The notes under the pieces: generated by a model | Database searches by the model: none | Told to the model about the DNA's origin: nothing | What the model saw: the letters and a program-made list of their open reading frames with translations, nothing else | Position numbers and translations under genes: made by a program | Assembly (NCBI GenBank): GCA_937950315.1 | Contig: CALFDU010000084.1 | Location: 1 to 32,855 of the forward strand | DNA: 32,855 nt | Direction: 5' to 3' | Source of the DNA: an uncultured Saprospiraceae bacterium | GTDB taxonomy: Bacteria; Bacteroidota; Bacteroidia; Chitinophagales; Saprospiraceae | In this document: positions 24,628-32,855 of the stretch, piece after piece | Numbering within the stretch: the stretch's first letter is position 1 | Layout: every line of letters begins with the position of its first letter

Positions 24628-24660
24628 TTGAGAACATTCGATGCAAAAGGGATAACTTTG
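24628..24660 (+). promoter_or_regulatory. Putative complete promoter of the sensor kinase gene, likely leaderless
   Basis: TTG (24628-24630) and an exact -7 element TAACTTTG (24653-24660) are 22 bp apart, fitting the Bacteroidota promoter pattern. Only 6 bp separate the -7 element from the ATG at 24667, about where transcription should begin. Confidence 0.55.
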
Positions 24661-24666
24661 CAGTCC

Positions 24667-26082
24667 ATGAATAAAAAGGTCATTTTAATAATTATTGTGT
24701 TAATGAGCACAGCGCTTATTGGCTTGGCTGTTATTCAATTTGCATGGATCAAGTGGCAGGTGGATTTAAATGAAAAGGCATTTGAAGATAAGGTGACGAT
24801 GGTTTTAAACCAGGTCAAGCATAATATCGAAGAAGATTTTAAAAAAAGGGAAGAATCTACGGATCAGTTTACTTTTAAATCTCCAACCAAAAAATCTATT
24901 GTTGATAAAATCCTAAATCCAAAAAACGAAGACTTTAGGACCAGGCAATTAAGAAAGGAATTTTCAAGTACATCCTTTTTCCTTGCGCCAAAAGAAAAGC
25001 TGGAACTGATCGATTTAGAAAAGCTAGATGGGTATATAAAAGATGAGTTACAGAATCAAGATATAGATATTGACTATGATTATGGAATCTACTCCAATGA
25101 AGATAAAAACTTCTTAATCGTCAATGGGAATTTTTATGTAGGAGTTATAGGCGGCAGTAGTAATTTAGACACACAAGACGATAACAAAGGTTTATATAGC
25201 TCCAACTATGATATCTCGCTTTTCAATACGGACACCAAAAGTCCAGGTTCATTGAAAATATATTTTAGAAATAAGACAGGTTACCTTTGGTCAAAGGTTT
25301 GGTTTTCGTTGATGAGTTCTATTCTCTTTACTAGTTTGATTATTCTATGTTTTGCATATGTGGTGTGGGTTATTTTTAAACAGAAGAAAGTTTCAGAAAT
25401 GAAAACAGACTTCATCAATAATATGACTCATGAGTTTAAAACACCGATTGCAACTATCTCACTGGCAACAGATTCCATTACAAGTGATAAAATTATTCAT
25501 CACGAAGAAAAAATCAGACGGTTTGCTGGTATAATAAAGCAGGAAAATAAACGGATGCTTAATCAAGTAGAGAAAGTACTACAAATGGCAACCATAGATA
25601 AGGAAGATTTCAAGCTTAGATTGAGCCAGATTGATCTTCATGAATTGATAAGTCAAGCCGCCAGAAACATGAGTCTGAAGGTTGACAAGAGAGGAGGTAA
25701 ATTAGACACTAGCTTACAAGCAGAAAAATATATCATAGAAGCAGACCAAAATCATATATCTAATATTCTTCACAACCTATTGGACAACGCAGAGAAATAT
25801 TCTCCTGAGAAACCTGAAATTCACATTTCCACCAAAAACACTAAAAATGGAATTCAAATTACCATTTCGGATAAAGGGTTGGGAATGAGTAAAGATGCAC
25901 TCAAGAATATCTTTGATAAATTTTATCGGGTGCACACAGGTAATCGGCACGATGTAAAGGGCTTTGGTTTAGGTCTTAGTTATGTAAAAGCATTGGTTAC
26001 GGCTCATAAGGGGACCGTGAATGTAAAAAGTGATCTGGGGAAAGGAAGTAGCTTTATTTTGAACCTTCCATACAAGCAGTAA
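24667..26082 (+). CDS. RprX-like membrane sensor histidine kinase
   Basis: A 471-residue sensor kinase from the ATG at 24667; an in-frame TTG at 24628 is more likely part of the promoter. Transmembrane helix 1 lies at about 5-25, a periplasmic sensor region at about 30-208, and helix 2 at about 211-237. No clear HAMP domain follows. The dimerisation/phosphoacceptor segment has His255 in NNMTHEFKTPI. The catalytic ATPase domain shows an N-box (LHNLLDNAEKYSPE), G1 (ISDKGLGMS), F-box (IFDKFYRV) and G2 (GFGLGLSYVKALV). It should autophosphorylate and pass phosphate to the regulator encoded 350 bp downstream, which closely resembles RprY of Bacteroides. The stimulus is unknown. It diverges from the epimerase gene across a 97-bp gap. 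Confidence 0.93.
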   Translation: MNKKVILIIIVLMSTALIGLAVIQFAWIKWQVDLNEKAFEDKVTMVLNQVKHNIEEDFKKREESTDQFTFKSPTKKSIVDKILNPKNEDFRTRQLRKEFSSTSFFLAPKEKLELIDLEKLDGYIKDELQNQDIDIDYDYGIYSNEDKNFLIVNGNFYVGVIGGSSNLDTQDDNKGLYSSNYDISLFNTDTKSPGSLKIYFRNKTGYLWSKVWFSLMSSILFTSLIILCFAYVVWVIFKQKKVSEMKTDFINNMTHEFKTPIATISLATDSITSDKIIHHEEKIRRFAGIIKQENKRMLNQVEKVLQMATIDKEDFKLRLSQIDLHELISQAARNMSLKVDKRGGKLDTSLQAEKYIIEADQNHISNILHNLLDNAEKYSPEKPEIHISTKNTKNGIQITISDKGLGMSKDALKNIFDKFYRVHTGNRHDVKGFGLGLSYVKALVTAHKGTVNVKSDLGKGSSFILNLPYKQ

Positions 26083-26432
26083 TTAATATCAAGTTCTTAT
26101 CTTTGATTTCCATTTCAATCCACTAGGTAGTACAAAAGACCTATTTCAAATAAGAAATAAGCCGATAAACGGTCCTAAACTGGCATTTTAGGTTCAGCTA
26201 TGTTGCCAAATCAATCAACCAAACAGACATTGTTTTTTATGAATTTAACATTAGAAGCAGCATTAAGTTAAATTTATCGTTTGGATAATAGTTAAAGGTT
26301 TCTTTAAGAAATTTGTGACTATTTACTTTTTTTGACATCTAAAAAGAGGACTTTCACACCTAGTAGCTGACAATTCTTTCCTATAAGTGAACTATTTTCG
26401 TTAATAAATACGTTAAAGAATAAAATAAGAAA
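26083..26432 (+). other. 350-bp intergenic region between kinase and regulator genes
   Basis: No supportable gene was found in this AT-rich stretch. It holds an exact -7-type octamer TATCTTTG (26098-26105) without a -33 partner, a weak hairpin CCTAAA/TTTAGG (26174-26179 and 26187-26192), and a direct repeat CGTTAA (26399-26404 and 26411-26416, 12 bp start to start) just before the regulator ATG. It could be a long 5' leader, a separate regulator promoter region, or a small RNA; none of these is proven. Confidence 0.5.
26393..26400 (+). promoter_or_regulatory. Putative -7 element of the response regulator gene
   Basis: TATTTTCG, one mismatch from TAnnTTTG, lies 32 bp before the regulator ATG. 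It overlaps the first copy of a CGTTAA direct repeat. No -33 TTG was found at normal spacing. Confidence 0.33.
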
Positions 26433-27155
26433 ATGTCAAACCAAAAGATTTTACTGGTAGAAGACGATATGAACTTCGGTGATGTACTGAAATCATATTT
26501 AGAAATGTACGATTATGATGTCACCTTGGCTGTTGATGGTGAGATGGGATATGAGAAATTTGAGCAAGACACTTATGATCTTTGCATTTTTGATGTAATG
26601 ATGCCCAAAAAGGATGGTTTTACTCTTGGAAAAGAAGTAAGAGAGAAGAACAAGGAAGTACCTATTATCTTTTTGACAGCAAAAACCTTGAAAGAGGATG
26701 TGTTGGAAGGATTTAAGATTGGTGCTGATGATTATATAACCAAGCCATTTAACTCGGAAGAGCTATTATATAGGGTACAGGCTATTCTAAAAAGAACAAG
26801 CAAGGGCTTAGGACCAGATGAGGATATTAAAGAGTTCATCATCGGTAGATATCACTTCAACTATCCATTAAGAATATTAAGTTTCAAAGGTGAGAATGGC
26901 GTAGAAAAAGAAAAGCTTTCACCAAAGGAAGCGCATCTGCTAAGAATGTTCTGTTTGTACAAAAACGATGTACTTTCTAGATCATTGGCCTTGACCAAGA
27001 TCTGGGGTGAAGACAATTACTTCACAGCAAGAAGTATGGATGTATTTGTAACGAAGTTGAGAAAATACCTTAAAAAAGATACAAATCTAGAAATCGTAAA
27101 TATCCACGGAAATGGATTCAGATTGATAGATAGAACAGACGGAGCTGTAGACTAA
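26433..27155 (+). CDS. RprY-like OmpR-family response regulator
   Basis: A 240-residue two-component regulator. The receiver domain (1-125) has the acidic pocket Glu10-Asp11-Asp12, phosphoacceptor Asp54 (CIFDVMMPKKDGFTL), Thr82 (FLTAKT) and Lys104 (YITKPF). The C-terminal winged-helix DNA-binding domain (about 135-235) carries ARSMDVFVTKLRKYL, the recognition helix, and ends with VNIHGNGFRLI. The run FDVMMPKKDGFTL together with TAKTLKEDVLEGFKIGADD closely resembles Bacteroides RprY. It is predicted to be phosphorylated by the upstream kinase and to act as a DNA-binding transcription factor. Target genes are unknown. Its stop lies 1 bp from the convergent uvrA stop, with no terminator in between. 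Confidence 0.95.
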   Translation: MSNQKILLVEDDMNFGDVLKSYLEMYDYDVTLAVDGEMGYEKFEQDTYDLCIFDVMMPKKDGFTLGKEVREKNKEVPIIFLTAKTLKEDVLEGFKIGADDYITKPFNSEELLYRVQAILKRTSKGLGPDEDIKEFIIGRYHFNYPLRILSFKGENGVEKEKLSPKEAHLLRMFCLYKNDVLSRSLALTKIWGEDNYFTARSMDVFVTKLRKYLKKDTNLEIVNIHGNGFRLIDRTDGAVD

Positions 27156-27156
27156 A

Positions 27157-30012
27157 TTATTTTTTGGTCTTTTTAACAGGCTTCATCTCCATTTTCAGAT
27201 ACTTGGCGGTATGATTGTTTTTTACTTTTACCATTTCTTCTGGTGATCCTTCAAAAACAATGTTACCGCCATTTTTTCCTCCTTCTGGACCAACATCAAT
27301 AACATGGTCTGCTACTTTTACTATATCTAGGTTGTGTTCTATCACCACCAGCGTATTCCCCTTATCAACCAGTTTATTCATCACTCCTACCAATTGATTG
27401 ATGTCATCAAAATGCAATCCAGTTGTTGGTTCGTCGAGAATATACAAGGTATTGCCTGTATCTTTCTTTGACAATTCCTCAGCCAATTTCACACGCTGAG
27501 CTTCTCCTCCAGACAAGGTAGTTGCTTGTTGACCAAGTGTAATATATCCAAGCCCTACATCGTCCAAAGTTTTAAGCTTCCTATAGATTTTTGGTATACT
27601 ACTGAAAAATACTGCCGCATCTTTCACTGTCATTTTCAAAACATCAGAAATAGACTTTCCTTTAAAGATGATCTCCAAGGTTTCACGATTGTAACGCTTA
27701 CCGAGACAAGTTTCACACTCTACCAATACGTCAGGCAAGAAATTCATCTCTATCGTACGCATTCCTCCTCCTTGGCAAGTTTCACATCTTCCTCCTTTTA
27801 CGTTGAAAGAGAATCGACCAATCTTATATCCTCTAATCTTTGACTCAGGCATATCACCGAAGAGTTTTCTGATATCTGTAAACACTTTGGTATAGGTCGC
27901 AGGATTAGAACGAGGAGTACGGCCGATTGGGCTTTGGTCTATTTCTATAACTTTATCGATATGCTCCAGCCCTTTGATGGATTTATATGGCAATGCATTT
28001 TTAGAACTCTTATAATAATGTCTTCTAAGAATCGTGTATAAGGTACTATTGATCAAAGTGGATTTTCCAGAACCAGAAACACCTGTAACACAAATAAACT
28101 TACCCAATGGTAAAGTCAATGTTACATCTTGCAAGTTGTTTCCAGTTGCACCCTTTAAGACAATCTTTTTCCCATTCCCTTTTCTCCTCACTTTAGGAAT
28201 AGGAATTTGTTTTTTGTTGCTTAGATAATCAGCTGTTGTACTCCCTGCCTTCAAAAATGCATCTGGAGTTCCTTCTGCAACTATCTCTCCTCCATACTTC
28301 CCTGCTCCCGGACCTAGATCAATAATATAATCTGCCGCTAACATGATATCTTTATCGTGCTCTACGACCAAGACTGTATTCCCAATATCAGTCAATCCCT
28401 TTAAGGCTCCGATCAATCGATGGTTGTCTCTTTGGTGCAAACCAATACTTGGCTCATCCAGCACATAAGTAATACCAGTCAACTGAGACCCGATCTGTGT
28501 TGCCAGTCTCGTACGTTGTGACTCTCCTCCTGATAAAGTACGACTCGGTCTATTGAGAGAAAGGTACTGAAGTCCTACATCTTTTAGAAAATGCAAACGA
28601 TCATTGATCTCTTTTAATACTTCTTTGGCAATAATATTTTGCTGCTTATTCAGATGCTTCTTCAATTGAGACATCCAATCAGCAAGACCATCAATATCCA
28701 TATGGACCAACTCTCCAATATGCTTTTCTCCAAGCTTAAAATAAAGTGATTCTTTTCTAAGTCTATATCCTTCACATTCTGGACAATCAACAATTTTCAT
28801 AAATTGAGCCGACCAGTTTCTGATCTTATCACTCGTGGTAGAATCGTACCATTTCTCCAACATATTCACAATCCCATCCTCACCTAAATTGTATTGGAAT
28901 TCATAGGATCCAGACCAAGGATCAATACCAAGAGAAGGATCGCCACCATATAATATGATGTCCATGGCTTTCTTTGGTATGTCTTTAACAGGGGTAGAAA
29001 AAGTAAATTTAAACTTCTTGGCAATCGTTCTTAATTGCTTGAAGGTATTATTATCTCGTACTTCACCAAAAGCAGCAATCCCTTCGTCATTGATACTCTT
29101 AGTATCATCAGGAATCAACTTCTCCATATCAACTTTAAACTTTTCACCTAGACCTTTACAAACTGGGCAACTACCATATGGTGAGTTGAATGAAAATGTA
29201 TTAGGAGATGGTTCTTGATAAGATACACCTGAATCCTCGCATACCAATTGCTTGGACATCGGCTTTATGGTATCCTTATCTACATCGAGTAAGAACATGG
29301 AATCTCTTCCCATATCCAATGCCATTCTGATAGAAGACGTCACTCTTTCTTCTTTGTCTTTGGTAACTTTTATTCTATCAACAACAACTTCGATATCATG
29401 GGTAACGAATCGGTCTACCTTCATGCCTGGCTTCAAGTCAACGACAGTGCCATCTACCCTAACTTTTGTAAACCCTTTCTTTCTCGTCTGATCAAACAAT
29501 TCTCGATAGTGTCCTTTCCTACCACGGATTACAGGTGCAAGAATGACAAGCTTTTTGTTCTTGTATTCTTTCATCACATAATCAATAATCTGCGGCTCGC
29601 TGTACTTGACCATGCGCTTCCCCGTCACATAACTATAAGCCTCTCCAACTCTAGCATATAACAATCGTAGAAAATCGTATACTTCTGTGGTAGTTCCTAC
29701 GGTAGATCGTGGATTCCAGGCAGTTGTTTTTTGCTCAATAGAAATAACTGGACTCAGTCCTTCGATTTTTTCAACATCAGGTCTATCCATCGATCCAAGA
29801 AATTGTCTTGCATAAGAAGAGAATGTTTCCATATATCTTCTTTGTCCTTCGGCATATATTGTATTAAATGCTAGTGATGATTTACCACTTCCGCTAAGAC
29901 CTGTGATAACGACCAATTTATCCTTTGGAATGTCGATGTTGACATCTTTCAGATTGTTTTCTCTGGCACCGACAACTTCTATTACTTCTTCAAATGCTTT
30001 TTTCTTTGCCAT
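27157..30012 (-). CDS. uvrA: Excinuclease ABC subunit A
   Basis: A 951-residue full-length UvrA, the damage-sensing ATPase dimer of nucleotide excision repair. First ATPase: Walker A GLSGSGKS (38-45), signature TLSGGESQR and Walker B YVLDEPSIGLH. Second ATPase: GVSGSGKST, TLSGGEAQR and YILDEPTTGLH. Zinc modules: the first is half lost (Cys258-x-x-Ser, then Cys282/Cys285 in CPVCKGLG). CPECEGYRLRKESLYF joins the two halves, and GRCETCQGGG with ECETCLGKRYN is the intact C-terminal zinc finger that contacts DNA. The length is close to E. coli UvrA (940). It is the downstream member of a tandem uvrA pair, 1 bp after the other copy, and converges on the regulator gene. Confidence 0.97.
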   Translation of the reverse strand: MAKKKAFEEVIEVVGARENNLKDVNIDIPKDKLVVITGLSGSGKSSLAFNTIYAEGQRRYMETFSSYARQFLGSMDRPDVEKIEGLSPVISIEQKTTAWNPRSTVGTTTEVYDFLRLLYARVGEAYSYVTGKRMVKYSEPQIIDYVMKEYKNKKLVILAPVIRGRKGHYRELFDQTRKKGFTKVRVDGTVVDLKPGMKVDRFVTHDIEVVVDRIKVTKDKEERVTSSIRMALDMGRDSMFLLDVDKDTIKPMSKQLVCEDSGVSYQEPSPNTFSFNSPYGSCPVCKGLGEKFKVDMEKLIPDDTKSINDEGIAAFGEVRDNNTFKQLRTIAKKFKFTFSTPVKDIPKKAMDIILYGGDPSLGIDPWSGSYEFQYNLGEDGIVNMLEKWYDSTTSDKIRNWSAQFMKIVDCPECEGYRLRKESLYFKLGEKHIGELVHMDIDGLADWMSQLKKHLNKQQNIIAKEVLKEINDRLHFLKDVGLQYLSLNRPSRTLSGGESQRTRLATQIGSQLTGITYVLDEPSIGLHQRDNHRLIGALKGLTDIGNTVLVVEHDKDIMLAADYIIDLGPGAGKYGGEIVAEGTPDAFLKAGSTTADYLSNKKQIPIPKVRRKGNGKKIVLKGATGNNLQDVTLTLPLGKFICVTGVSGSGKSTLINSTLYTILRRHYYKSSKNALPYKSIKGLEHIDKVIEIDQSPIGRTPRSNPATYTKVFTDIRKLFGDMPESKIRGYKIGRFSFNVKGGRCETCQGGGMRTIEMNFLPDVLVECETCLGKRYNRETLEIIFKGKSISDVLKMTVKDAAVFFSSIPKIYRKLKTLDDVGLGYITLGQQATTLSGGEAQRVKLAEELSKKDTGNTLYILDEPTTGLHFDDINQLVGVMNKLVDKGNTLVVIEHNLDIVKVADHVIDVGPEGGKNGGNIVFEGSPEEMVKVKNNHTAKYLKMEMKPVKKTKK

Positions 30013-30013
30013 T

Positions 30014-32848
30014 TTACTTTAGTTTTTCTTTTAGGAATTCTCCGGTAAACGACTTCTTACATTTGGCTAGACCTTCTGGATCACCTTGATACACGAGATT
30101 TCCACCTCGCTTCCCACCTTCGGGTCCTAAATCAACCACCCAATCTGCAGATTTGATTATTTCAACATTGTGCTCTATCACTACAACCGTATGACCATTT
30201 TCAACCAGGCTTTGCAAGGCAGTTAATAGTTTTTTGATATCATCAAAGTGTAGGCCTGTTGTTGGTTCATCAAATACAAAGAAAATACTTTCTGAACCAG
30301 CTTGTTTTCCTAAATAGGAGGCCAGCTTTACCCTCTGCGCTTCCCCTCCAGAAAGTGAATTAGAAGATTGACCCATGGTTACATATCCGAGACCAACATC
30401 ATAAAGTGGTTTGATCCTATTATAAATCTCCTTTTTACCTTCAAAGAAATTCAATGCATCTTCGATGGTCATATTGAGAATGTCGATGATGCTTTTGTTT
30501 TTAAATTTCACATCCAAAATGTCTCTTTTAAATCTGTCTCCATTACAATCTTCACAGATCAACTTTACATCTGCAAGGAACTGCATCTCTACCGTGATCT
30601 CTCCCTCTCCCTGACATTTTTCACATCGTCCCGCATCTACATTAAAAGAAAAATGCTTTGCCTCAAAGCCTTTTATTTTAGCTAATTGTTGGTTGGCATA
30701 CAATTTTCTAATCGCATCATAGGCCTTCACATAGGTTACTGGATTAGAACGAGAGGATTTACCAATTGGATTCTGTGAGATCATCTCCACAGATTTAATT
30801 AGTTTGAAAGGACCTGTAATATCCTTTACTGCTCCTAGCTTTTGTGTGTATGGTTCGTCAAGTTCTTTCTTTAATCCTGGAACCAAGATATGGTTCACCA
30901 AGGTTGTTTTACCAGATCCACTGACACCGCTGATTACAGTAAAAGCATTAAGCGGAATTTTCACATCCACCTTTTTGAGATTGTGCTGACTTGCTTCCTT
31001 TATCTCAATAAAGTTGGAAAGTGTCCTTCTGTATGCTGGAAGGTCAATGGACATTTCTCCTCTTAGGTATTTAGCGGTAATACTCTTGGATGATTTACCG
31101 ATGAATTTTTTGTACGCACCATTATATACAACTTCTCCACCATGAGATCCAGCCAATGGACCAATTTCCAAAATATGGTCAGCACTTCTGATGATGTCTT
31201 CTTCGTGCTCAATAACGATTACCGTATTCTTCAGGTTTCTAAGATTGAATAACACTTGCACCAGCTTCTCGGTATCTTTTGGATGAAGGCCGATACTTGG
31301 TTCATCCAATATGTACAATGAATTGGTTAGGTTACTTCCTATTGTTCTTGTCAGATTTATACGTTGTGTTTCTCCTCCAGATAAGGTCGAAGAAATTCTA
31401 TTAATATCTAGATAGGACAAACCGACTTTTATCATTGTCTGCAATCGATTGTTGATTTCAATCAAAATTCTGCTGGCAATGGTTTTATCGTGTTTGGATA
31501 ATTTTATTTTCTCAAAGAAAACAATGAGTTCTTCAATAGGAAGATCTACCAGATCTCCAATGCTTTTACCATTTACCTTTACATAATATGCTTCCTTTCT
31601 GAGTCTTGCTCCCTTACAAGTAGGACAAGATGTACGTCCTCTGTATCTCGCGATCATGATTCTATTCTGAATCTTGTACATCTTTTGTCTCAATGCATCA
31701 AAATATCCTTCGATCCCAGCAAAAGTTTCTGTTCCATTCCAGAGAATATCCAAAGCTTCCTCATCCAATTCTTCATATGGCTTATGAATAGGGAATCCTA
31801 ATTTATCCGCTTGTGTGATCAACAGATTTAACCAAGCCGCTCCTTTGTCTGAACGCCAAGGAGCTACTGCACCATCATACAATGACTTGGACTTATTGGG
31901 CACCACTTTTTCAGGGTCAATACCAAGTATCTTTCCATATCCCTCACACTGCGGACAAGCACCATATGGATTGTTGTAATTAAACAACTGATGATTGGGC
32001 TCCAGAAACTCCATTCCATCCAATTCAAATCGATTATTGAAAGGAGTAAGTTTTAATTTTTCGTCTTGAATAACTGCTTCACCGTAGCTTGCATCAAAAG
32101 CTGTCTGAATAGAATCAGCAATTCTCTTCCAGTTCTCTTCATCATCATTGATGATAAATCTATCAATGATAATATGGACATCATCCAGTTTTAGGTCCTG
32201 AATCTTCTTATTCAGTCGTTTGTCTTTGGATGTAAGAACGTCTTCTATATATGTGGTCTCTCCTTTTTCTACAATCCTGGTATATCCTTTCTGTAACAAT
32301 AGATTTAGCTCAGTCTTAAAAGTCCGGTCATCATATTTAACAGGAAGAGGAATCAAAAGAACAATTTTACTTTCCTTCTTTTTCTTTTTTAGAAAATCTA
32401 TGACGTCGGTGACGGTATGTCTTTTTACTTCTTTTCCTGATACAGGAGAGTACGTTTTCCCAATTCTTGAGAACAGCAATCTGAGGTAATCATATATTTC
32501 AGTAAGCGAACCAACAGTTGATCTTGCGTTACTCGTAGAAACTTTTTGTTCAATGGCGATTGCTGGACTTATCCCTTTTATAAAGTCTACATCTGGTTTC
32601 TTCATCCTAGACAGAAATTGCCTAGCATATGAAGAGAGACTCTCTACATATCTCCTTTGGCCTTCTGCATACAAGGTATCCATCACGAGGGATGATTTAC
32701 CTGATCCAGATAGCCCTGTTACGACTATTAGTTTCTCTTTTGGAAGTACAACTTCAATGTCTTTTAGGTTGTTAGACCTAGCTCCTTTGATGTGTATAAA
32801 CTCTTTTGGGGAGTATTCCTTGCCTACTGTTTTCTTTTTCGCTTTCAA
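30014..32848 (-). CDS. UvrA paralogue (second excinuclease A-type ATPase)
   Basis: A 944-residue UvrA homologue with both ATPase modules intact: Walker A GLSGSGKSS (45-53) and GVSGSGKTT, signatures TLSGGETQR and SLSGGEAQR, and Walker B YILDEPSIGLH and FVFDEPTTGLH. The C-terminal zinc finger is complete (GRCEKCQGEG, ICEDCNGDRF). The first zinc module lacks its leading CxxC entirely, leaving only Cys298/Cys301 (CPQCEGYG). The start is TTG at 32848: an in-frame TAA lies directly before it and the next Met (MDTLYAEGQ) is beyond Walker A, so the gene is complete within the window. It precedes uvrA by 1 bp, implying co-expression. It may act with UvrB/C, modulate uvrA, or serve another role; none can be chosen from sequence. 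Confidence 0.93.
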   Translation of the reverse strand: MKAKKKTVGKEYSPKEFIHIKGARSNNLKDIEVVLPKEKLIVVTGLSGSGKSSLVMDTLYAEGQRRYVESLSSYARQFLSRMKKPDVDFIKGISPAIAIEQKVSTSNARSTVGSLTEIYDYLRLLFSRIGKTYSPVSGKEVKRHTVTDVIDFLKKKKKESKIVLLIPLPVKYDDRTFKTELNLLLQKGYTRIVEKGETTYIEDVLTSKDKRLNKKIQDLKLDDVHIIIDRFIINDDEENWKRIADSIQTAFDASYGEAVIQDEKLKLTPFNNRFELDGMEFLEPNHQLFNYNNPYGACPQCEGYGKILGIDPEKVVPNKSKSLYDGAVAPWRSDKGAAWLNLLITQADKLGFPIHKPYEELDEEALDILWNGTETFAGIEGYFDALRQKMYKIQNRIMIARYRGRTSCPTCKGARLRKEAYYVKVNGKSIGDLVDLPIEELIVFFEKIKLSKHDKTIASRILIEINNRLQTMIKVGLSYLDINRISSTLSGGETQRINLTRTIGSNLTNSLYILDEPSIGLHPKDTEKLVQVLFNLRNLKNTVIVIEHEEDIIRSADHILEIGPLAGSHGGEVVYNGAYKKFIGKSSKSITAKYLRGEMSIDLPAYRRTLSNFIEIKEASQHNLKKVDVKIPLNAFTVISGVSGSGKTTLVNHILVPGLKKELDEPYTQKLGAVKDITGPFKLIKSVEMISQNPIGKSSRSNPVTYVKAYDAIRKLYANQQLAKIKGFEAKHFSFNVDAGRCEKCQGEGEITVEMQFLADVKLICEDCNGDRFKRDILDVKFKNKSIIDILNMTIEDALNFFEGKKEIYNRIKPLYDVGLGYVTMGQSSNSLSGGEAQRVKLASYLGKQAGSESIFFVFDEPTTGLHFDDIKKLLTALQSLVENGHTVVVIEHNVEIIKSADWVVDLGPEGGKRGGNLVYQGDPEGLAKCKKSFTGEFLKEKLK

Positions 32849-32855
32849 TTATATG

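Noticed and set aside
26210-26272. Tiny open frame (about 23 codons) in the kinase-regulator gap
   Set aside because: It has no ribosome-binding signal or recognisable features, and is expected by chance in AT-rich DNA.
27157-32848. Many plus-strand open frames of 60-105 codons across the uvrA genes, and similar ones opposite asnS, metZ and sdhA
   Set aside because: They are antisense shadows of long conserved genes, with no family features of their own.
30014-32848. UvrA paralogue as an antibiotic self-resistance ABC-F or DrrC-type protein
   Set aside because: It has full UvrA architecture with the C-terminal zinc finger and no biosynthetic genes nearby.
1-32855. CRISPR array, rRNA, tRNA, insertion sequence or prophage
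   Set aside because: No regularly spaced repeats, no RNA-gene sequence, and no transposase, integrase or phage proteins were seen.

Overview
This 32.9-kb window looks like ordinary core chromosome of an AT-rich member of the Bacteroidota. Several sequence signs agree on this. There is a secreted amidase with a type IX secretion (Por) C-terminal sorting domain, a three-gene sdhCAB operon with a single five-helix cytochrome b subunit, a two-component pair resembling Bacteroides RprX/RprY, BatD-family proteins and a zinc-less bL32. Putative promoters match the Bacteroidota -7 element TAnnTTTG rather than a sigma70 -10 box. I cannot place it below phylum with confidence; a Saprospiria- or Cytophagia-like lineage is a guess. 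I see no rRNA, tRNA, CRISPR array, insertion sequence, integrase or prophage gene, and base composition looks uniform throughout.

Layout. Positions 1-1070 (+) hold an AhpD-like protein and a Tat-exported DinB-fold protein, closed by a strong bidirectional terminator. Positions 1109-9548 are all minus strand: asnS with a secreted Dabb protein; metK followed by two tandem BatD-like proteins; ridA-trpS-FAH hydrolase; and yceD-rpmF ended by its own terminator. Positions 9675-15605 (+) run radC, a four-helix-bundle protein, an MsbA-like ABC exporter, an unrecognised membrane protein, a membrane glycosyltransferase and the T9SS amidase. The last four suggest a cell-envelope block. Positions 15665-20807 (-) carry osmC-metZ, coupled by a TAATG overlap, and sdhCAB with a terminator.

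Positions 20980-22103 (+) carry a cyclophilin and a HAD phosphatase. The HAD gene overlaps tail-to-tail a packed minus-strand set: methylmalonyl-CoA epimerase, TauE/SafE permease and a class-A beta-lactamase-fold serine hydrolase (22082-24569). Positions 24667-27155 (+) encode the RprX/RprY-like kinase and regulator, separated by a 350-bp gap. Positions 27157-32848 (-) encode two full-length UvrA paralogues one base apart.

Most genes are housekeeping: translation (asnS, trpS, rpmF), SAM and methionine supply (metK, metZ), respiration (sdhCAB), DNA repair (uvrA x2, radC-like) and envelope functions. I did not find a convincing new multi-gene defence or mobile system. The points most worth a second look are the tandem UvrA pair with differently degraded zinc fingers, the duplicated BatD head domain, a kinase promoter so close to its ATG that the mRNA may be leaderless, the cysteine-rich segment in the secreted amidase, and several TTG start codons that the sequence itself supports.
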